64,000 nt of DNA from Diplosphaera chodatii (lineage: Eukaryota; Chlorophyta; Trebouxiophyceae; Prasiolales; Stichococcaceae): NCBI GenBank assembly GCA_032358165.1, contig JAALGY010000016.1, positions 806,001 to 870,000 of the forward strand, in the 5' to 3' direction. A program made the translations under genes and the position numbers. The notes under the pieces are model-generated. The model saw nothing but the letters and a program-made list of their open reading frames with translations. It ran no database searches and was not told the origin of the DNA. Position 1 is the first letter of the stretch. Each line of letters opens with the position of its first letter. Of the stretch, positions 58,675-64,000 are shown one piece after another.

Positions 58675-61600
58675 TGCAGCTGACATCTGGCACGCAGCAT
58701 GCTCAGCTGCGCGGCACAGTGGGCAATCTGCAGGAGACCTGCATCTGGCTGCTGCTGGCAGCAGCCAGTCTGCTGCACAACATGTGGTGCCACAAGCTGC
58801 TGTGCAGCCTTCACGACAAGCGGCAGTTGCTGGATGCCCTGGGGCAGCTGGCTCGACAGGTGCTTGCTGGAAGCGCTGCTGCACAGACGACATCGTTCTG
58901 TACGTTCTGCCACGCCTCAAAGTCCTGGTCGTCACACAGCAGCCTGCACGCATGCAGGCATTCAGGGGTTTGTGCTTGCTGAGCAAGCTCGTGGCTAAGC
59001 AAGCTCGTTTGTCCAGCAGTGTGCACTCAGGCCCAAAGAAATCAGTGTGACTAACGTTACGTGCATTGCAGGTTGTTACCTGCGCACAGCTGGAGGAGCG
59101 TGCAGCAGCGGCTGGGCTGTGGCCCCTGGAGACCACCGTGCCAGCTGCAGCATGTGTAGCGCAAATGCATCGCGCCGTTGCAACCGTGCAAAAGACAATG
59201 GGTGGGCTGTTGCACCACTCAGCAACAACTGCAGCTTCATGCTAATGCAAGGGTCTTGCATGCTGCACTCTGCGATTCATACTCGCGTGTGCCCTAGGCA
59301 AGGCACAGCGTGCTGCAGCGCAGGATGGTGTGCGCAGATACTGATGGTCACACAGGCTCATGCGGTCTCTGACTTGAAACCCTCCAAATTGATCAATGTG
59401 ATCATGAATATGATATGCTGTGCCTGGTTCTGAGGCTGCTCTTGTATGGCTGTGCAGACGCAGCTGGCCGCGCAGCTGCAGGGATGCCAGCAGTGCATGC
59501 TTCTGTCGTCCAGGCTCTGAACAGCAGTTTGGCCCACCTCACGGCCCCGCGGCACCTCGGGCTTCAGATGTTTTTGACGACGACGGCATGGTTCACCATG
59601 CTAGGTGCGTTGTTGCACTAGCGTCTTCTGTTGAACTGCAGAACCCTCCGATGGCGGTGGAACGCAACCTTACATGCCACCTGCGATCGGCAGCTGGCAT
59701 GGCAGGACACGTCGGCAGGGGAGCATGGCACAGCCTGAGTTCTGTCTGACTGTTCTGCAGACACCCCCAACAACGACAAGACCGAAAACCGCAAGATCAT
59801 GACGGCGCAGCTGGTTCGTGTGCAGCAGCTGACGACGAGCTGGGTCCACAACCCTGCAGAGGAGCTGCCAGTTGGCGGGTTGGCACCAGACCCGCCGCTG
59901 ACCAAAGTGCAGATGCTTTCGTTTGCCAACCAGGTCTGCCACACTATTGCAGTGGTGTAGCCATACCTGCAACATCGCCTGTGCCATGGGCCCTGTTTAC
60001 CCCTCGTTATTGCAGGCAGGCTGAGGTGTCTGCTGATCCTAAACCTTGGCAATGTCCTGGCGCACTGGTTGCCTTACAAGGGCTCCTACATATAAATTTG
60101 GTGTTGCGTGCAGTTGGCCGTGCTGCTGGACCTCAACGCAGACCAGCTGGTCACAACCGCGAATGTGAGCGGTAACACCTCGCTACCCCTTTGAGCGGTG
60201 CAGCACAGTGATAGCCGTATGGTGTCGAAGAGTGCATATCGTTGCTGTGCATGCTGCAGACCGTTCTGCGCCACGGCAGCGGCCCTGGTGCACGCACTGA
60301 GCCTGGCCTGATGCACCCCGACTACCTCTTCACATTGGGGGCAATTTATGCTCTTGCAGCAGCACTGCAGGTGGGTCCCTCCACTCCCCCTGACCACACG
60401 ACCTGCAACCCAACACCGCACATGTGTAGTTGCCACCCCCGACTGCTGGCAGCAATAGAATGTCCCCAGACTTGCACACTCTACACGTCGGCGCACCATA
60501 AAACAGGTGGTGCCGTATGCCAACCTGCGAAGCCTAAGTGGCAGCCTGGTGTATGAGGACGCCAGCAGCTGCCTGGCTCCGGGGCTGTTCGGAGCCACCG
60601 AGGTGCTGCTGAAAGCCACGCAGGTGCGAGGTGGACGCCGCAACCTGCAATGCCTGTTCTCGTGACACCCGCATGCTAGGCTGTTCGGCTGAGCTACCTG
60701 TCAACCCTCCAGACTGCATATCTGCGCAGTGCCACCAGCTAAGATCCGGCTGGGTTTGCCATGCTTACCAGCATGTTCATGGCAGACACAGGAAGCTGAT
60801 TGTCCATGTGTGACCTGCAGACAGCCAGCACTGCGGCCGCTGCGGGCAAGCCATGGGCAGGGAATGCCATTGCAGCGCTCGTGCAGGGCAGCCTCGGCAG
60901 CTTGCGGCTTGCGTATGCAGAGGCTGCAGCACAAGACACTTCCTCCTTCCCAATGCCTAGCGCCATATGCCCAGATCCCTGCAAACCGAATAGGACGCGG
61001 GCCCAGGCAGCCGAGATCCTGCAGGGTGCCGCTGAATCACTGACGCCACTGGTGACGCGCACCCTTGCCGAGCGAGGCCTGGTTGGCCCCCTGCTTCAGG
61101 TGCGTGCTGATCCCTCCCCTCTCTTGATAGCACCAGCAAGGCTAGTGTCATTGCTGCACTGTTGCCAATGCATGGTGTTTGTGCGACCCGTGATGACACA
61201 GGTCATCAGCGTGAAGCTGTCAAATGGTGTAGTGCGGCCATGCACCGGCAGACGCCCACGCACCCAGTTGAGACATAACTGTGGTCAGGACAACTACATA
61301 CAAAAAGTGTTGCACAACTGCAGGCGCTGCCATGGCGAGCAGCTGCATCGAAGGACAGCACAGCACCTTGGCCGCCCGCACAGATCGGCATTGCGGCCAC
61401 CTGCAAGATCGTGGCAGCAGTACTGGCTGTTGACGCGCCAACTCGCGAGGCTGTGCAAGCTGATGGCAGCTGGGATGCGGCAATGCAGCTTGTCAGGTTG
61501 CCTGCAGCTGCGTCAACAGTCTACCTGAGTTAGCACCCTGCCCTCCGTGCAACTCCTACAAACAGAGCACATCATGCATGTGTCTGCAAACCAATAAACT

Positions 61601-62032
61601 CGCAGATCTTGATGGAGTAGGGACCTGCAGCCGCCGCCAGGCGCGGCTCCAGGGTGGGCTGCTCAGCGGGAGGCGCTGCTGCACAAGGTGTCGGCTGTGC
61701 TGGAAGGCAGTGGCGGAGGCAGCAGCAGTACAATAGACGGCGGCGCGGCATCTGCTGATCCTCAAACCATCGCTGCAGCAGACAATGCCATGCAGGAGCT
61801 CCTGGTACGCTCTGCAATGCTTACTGCCCCTTCTGAGACACATGCAAGGTGCCGATTGTAGCTTTAGGCAGTGAGAGCAGCGCACATGTACATCTAGTGG
61901 GTGCCGACATAACTCTTGCTGAGACTGGTTTCACGTGGGAACCCGTGGCAGCACAGTGGCTGCATGACCCTAAAAGCACCGTGGCAATGGGCGCAGGCAG
62001 AAAATCAGTCTGCAGATGCCCCAGGTCAGTAA
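57409..62032 (+). CDS. Copy 9: family member truncated before the U-box, about 798 aa
   Basis: Exons: 57,409-57,484; 57,597-57,698; 57,834-58,339; 58,548-58,859; 59,072-59,201; 59,458-59,604; 59,761-59,933; 60,114-60,164; 60,260-60,370; 60,507-60,623; 60,821-61,099; 61,324-61,496; 61,621-61,804; then 61,997-62,032. Exons 1-13 are intact with GT donors and keep frame. The last exon opens AENQSADAPGQ and stops at TAA 62,030-62,032, removing basic patch and U-box. N-terminus MARSLLVWGLDVKDW, GNAAWCAASF; exon 4 has 14 consecutive Gln. The bases before the stop (CCAG|GTCAGT) make a good splice donor, so an extra intron cannot be excluded. If translated as read, the product lacks E2 binding, as in copy 2. 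Upstream elements are conserved, so the gene may still be transcribed. Confidence 0.75.
58632..58673 (+). repeat. (CAG)14 coding microsatellite, copy 9 exon 4
   Basis: Fourteen CAG codons encode the longest glutamine run in the window. Confidence 0.92.
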
Positions 62033-62040
62033 AGCCGGGT

Positions 62041-62455
62041 ACCCAACAAATGCGCCCGCAACAACGAGGCCAAGCAGCGTGCCGCTGCCGTCAACCCCCG
62101 AGGTTTTCAGCACTTGGATGTCACAAGCTCAGGCTGGCGCTGACAATGCAAAACCCCTGTCAGGCAGCCAGCATGCATAGCAGCGGAGTGTCAGCAACAC
62201 TCGTCAACGAAGCCCTTTGCAGCAGAGTCGGATTGGTGGCGCTGCTTGCTGAGAGGCAAGGTGGTGTGGGAACCAGTGCTGTACGGCAGCAAGGGTTTCA
62301 ATTTCAAGGGGGAGGCAAGATTGGCTTGAGTTGCTGGCAGCCAATCCTGTCGTGGACCGTAGCAACAAGCAGCCATTGCCATTGGGGGCAGGCGGCATGC
62401 TTGCCAATTATGCTCTATGCAATATGGTTCATCAGCGACTGCAGCCATGCTGACA
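62041..62455 (+). pseudogene. Relic basic patch and U-box of copy 9
   Basis: Downstream of the TAA, DNA still matches the last family exon: CGCCCGCAACAACGAGGCCAAGC corresponds to the basic patch with deletions, and 62,218-62,330 reads AESDWWRCLLRGKVVW then EPVLYGSKG before a TGA. After a frame change the end matches LPLGAG and NYALCNM near 62,380-62,430. The HSFER motif has become FNFKG. U-box function is lost. Confidence 0.8.
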
Positions 62456-62758
62456 GACGGCTGGATGCAGCTGCTGAATTAGCAGCGGCATTTCAGCTTT
62501 TTGCAGTGAAGACAACAATGCAAGGCAGGGTGCAATAATAGCTGTGATGTCCAGTGGCTGCATGTATAGGTGCATCCTGTGTGCAGTGGCGATTGTGCAG
62601 TTTGAGCAGTCCTGATGCAGAGTTACAAACGACCCAGGAAGATTCATGCTGATGTACTTGGAAACTACCTCTTCAGCCTTGGCGAAACTGGACATGACCA
62701 AAAAGGTACTAGGTTGGTTGCATGGCTAGCTCATAGCAGGTGGGACCACCTGACTGCC

Positions 62759-62836
62759 GGCGGAAATTCTGGCGGGTGATGATCCAGTCCAAATGGGACT
62801 GCAAGGGGTGCTTCCATAGAGATCTGCCCCTTGGTA
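62759..62836 (+). promoter_or_regulatory. Conserved upstream elements of copy 10
   Basis: GGCGGAAATTCTGGCGGGTG at 62,759-62,778 and CTGCCCCTTGGTAG at about 62,824-62,837, a weaker match; they lie about 264 and 199 bp before the start codon. The rest of the spacer between the U-box relic and 63,022 holds nothing recognised. Confidence 0.55.
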
Positions 62837-63022
62837 GTTTACCCCAGCTACCTCATTCGGCAGTCTGAAAGTAGTGATGTCTGATGTAAGAATTGTCTGA
62901 TCTTCCGGTCCAGTCTTACGTGCTATATGGAATCTGGGAGCAAGCAGCGTCCGATCGCCATGCATCGTCAAGCGATGCCACGACGTGGTCAGTGACCCAG
63001 CAAATCGACTTTGCCAGGCCAC

Positions 63023-64000
63023 ATGGCGCGTTCGCTGCTGGTCTGGAGCCTGAACCAGGATAATTGGAGCAGAGAAAAGGATGCCCTGATCCGACATGGT
63101 GATGCCAGACTTACTGACATGGCTGTTGAAGGTCATGCACTTCAGGCACTGCCGCATGCCATCATTCTGTAGATGAGCACGGCCTGCACAACACGCAGGG
63201 TGCATAGGAGATACCAAAGTCCAGGAAGAGGGTGATGCGGCTTGGTGCACAGCAACCTTTTCGACTTTGACAGCTGCAGACGCCTGTGCGGCTGACTTGC
63301 AGCGTGCGCCTTCCTCCAAGTTGGCACTCCCTTATACCAACCTCAGAAGCACTGCAGCCATATGAGAGACGACGAGCTACAAATAAAGCGTGTGCAACAC
63401 CTCCGTTTGACGCCGGTGGTGTTGCCCCACACAGAGCGCTTTGAACATCTGTGGGTGTTTGTGGAGCCGGACTGGCGGGCATTTGGCAGCAGCAAGGCAG
63501 CTGCAACACGAGACCTGATCCAGCTGGCCGAGCGGCTGGGCTGCCGATGCAGGCCGTGCGTGCTGCCGCATGTTGAGGCGATATGCCTGGCGCGGGGCGC
63601 AGACGCAATACTAGCGGCAGTAGATACATTGGGCGGGCCGTTTGAGCTTGTGAAGGCGGACACAGCCGCCGGCACATGCCTGATCCTCAGCCTCACGCAT
63701 GCAGTCGCTGACGTCCGCCGCTGCTGGCTGCCCACCGCCACTTGCCGCCGCGTGGAGCGCGGCTTCGCGATGCTGGGCGCAGACATGCTGGGCATCGTGG
63801 CTGCACAGCTGCGCAAGGAAGTGCCGGGCTCCCCACAGCGCGCCTGTGCTGCCGCCAGGCTGGCACACACGTTCATGCAGACATTTGACACCACTGACGA
63901 CATGGATGAGGAGCGCAGGACTCGGCTAGCACACATGCTAGCATGTGTGAAACAGGTGATTCCACTGCGACTCGCTGTGCTCATGAGGTCGTGGACATGC
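63023..64000 (+). CDS. Copy 10: family member, 5' part, cut by the window edge
   Basis: Exon 1 is 63,023-63,098 (MARSLLVWSLNQDNW), exon 2 63,199-63,303 (GDAAWCTATF), exon 3 63,435-63,955 (FEHLWVFVEPDWRAFG, DLIQLAERLGC, GSPQRACAAARLAH). Exon lengths and phases equal those of the other copies, with GT donors, and the three exons stay in frame. Exons 4-14 lie outside the window, so whether the U-box is present is unknown. Confidence 0.8.

Larger units (their letters stand above)
17741..64000 (+). repeat. Head-to-tail array of U-box ligase genes, about 5.5-5.8 kb unit
   Basis: Nine gene copies, all plus strand, with exon 1 at 17,741; 23,503; 29,234; 34,992; 40,502; about 46,090; 51,702; 57,409 and 63,023. 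The start-to-start intervals are 5.5-5.8 kb. Each unit has the same 14 exons with the same intron phases, and a 526-626 bp spacer where the U-box is intact. The introns have diverged strongly while the exon frames are kept. The array runs past the right edge of the window. Confidence 0.93.

Noticed and set aside
17741..64000. CRISPR-like or satellite interpretation of the regular repeats
   Set aside because: The repeat unit is a 5.5-5.8 kb spliced gene with conserved reading frames, not short repeats with spacers or non-coding satellite.

Overview
The window looks like nuclear DNA of a eukaryote, most likely a green alga (Chlorophyta, possibly a trebouxiophyte). The reasons are: coding sequence broken into many short exons by introns of about 50-400 bp with GT-AG ends; GC-rich, Ala/Gln/Leu-rich coding exons with runs of CAG; a short plant/algal-type CCCTAAA tract in one intron; and no bacterial operon structure. 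The lineage is an inference; no marker gene fixes it.

Layout. (1) 1-5,600: two diverged paralogous genes of unknown function on the plus strand, the first cut by the left edge. (2) 5,600-11,500: poorly interpretable sequence with a few exon-like islands, a possible minus-strand gene at about 8.6-10.5 kb and an old inverted repeat. (3) 11,500-15,100: parts of a Pro/Ala-rich gene containing a run of tandemly duplicated phase-0 exons, followed at 15.7-16.8 kb by a lone U-box exon with unusual upstream exons. (4) 17,741-64,000: a head-to-tail array of nine copies (eight complete units and one cut by the right edge) of one multi-exon gene family, with start-to-start spacing of about 5.5-5.8 kb, all on the plus strand.

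The array genes share 14 exons with the same intron phases (1,1,0,0,1,1,0,0,0,0,0,2,0). The predicted proteins are about 945-1,000 residues: a short N-terminal domain resembling a reduced RRM fold (LLVWG motif, then a GNAAWC motif), a long alpha-helical region that could be a solenoid, a basic Lys/Arg patch, and a C-terminal U-box. U-boxes recruit E2 ubiquitin-conjugating enzymes, so the intact copies are probable E3 ubiquitin ligases. Chained exons give whole-codon totals for copies 3, 4, 6 and 8, and for copy 5 with a shifted acceptor. Copies 2 and 9 have lost the U-box while keeping the upstream exons; copy 7 has lost its start codon and carries a frameshift.

As a whole the cluster looks like a locally expanding, birth-and-death family of ubiquitin ligases: variable helical region, variable glutamine tracts, a shared promoter element in most copies, signs of gene conversion between copies, and recurrent decay of the E2-binding domain. 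All exon models were read by eye, without transcript data or database searches; individual boundaries may be off by a base or two.
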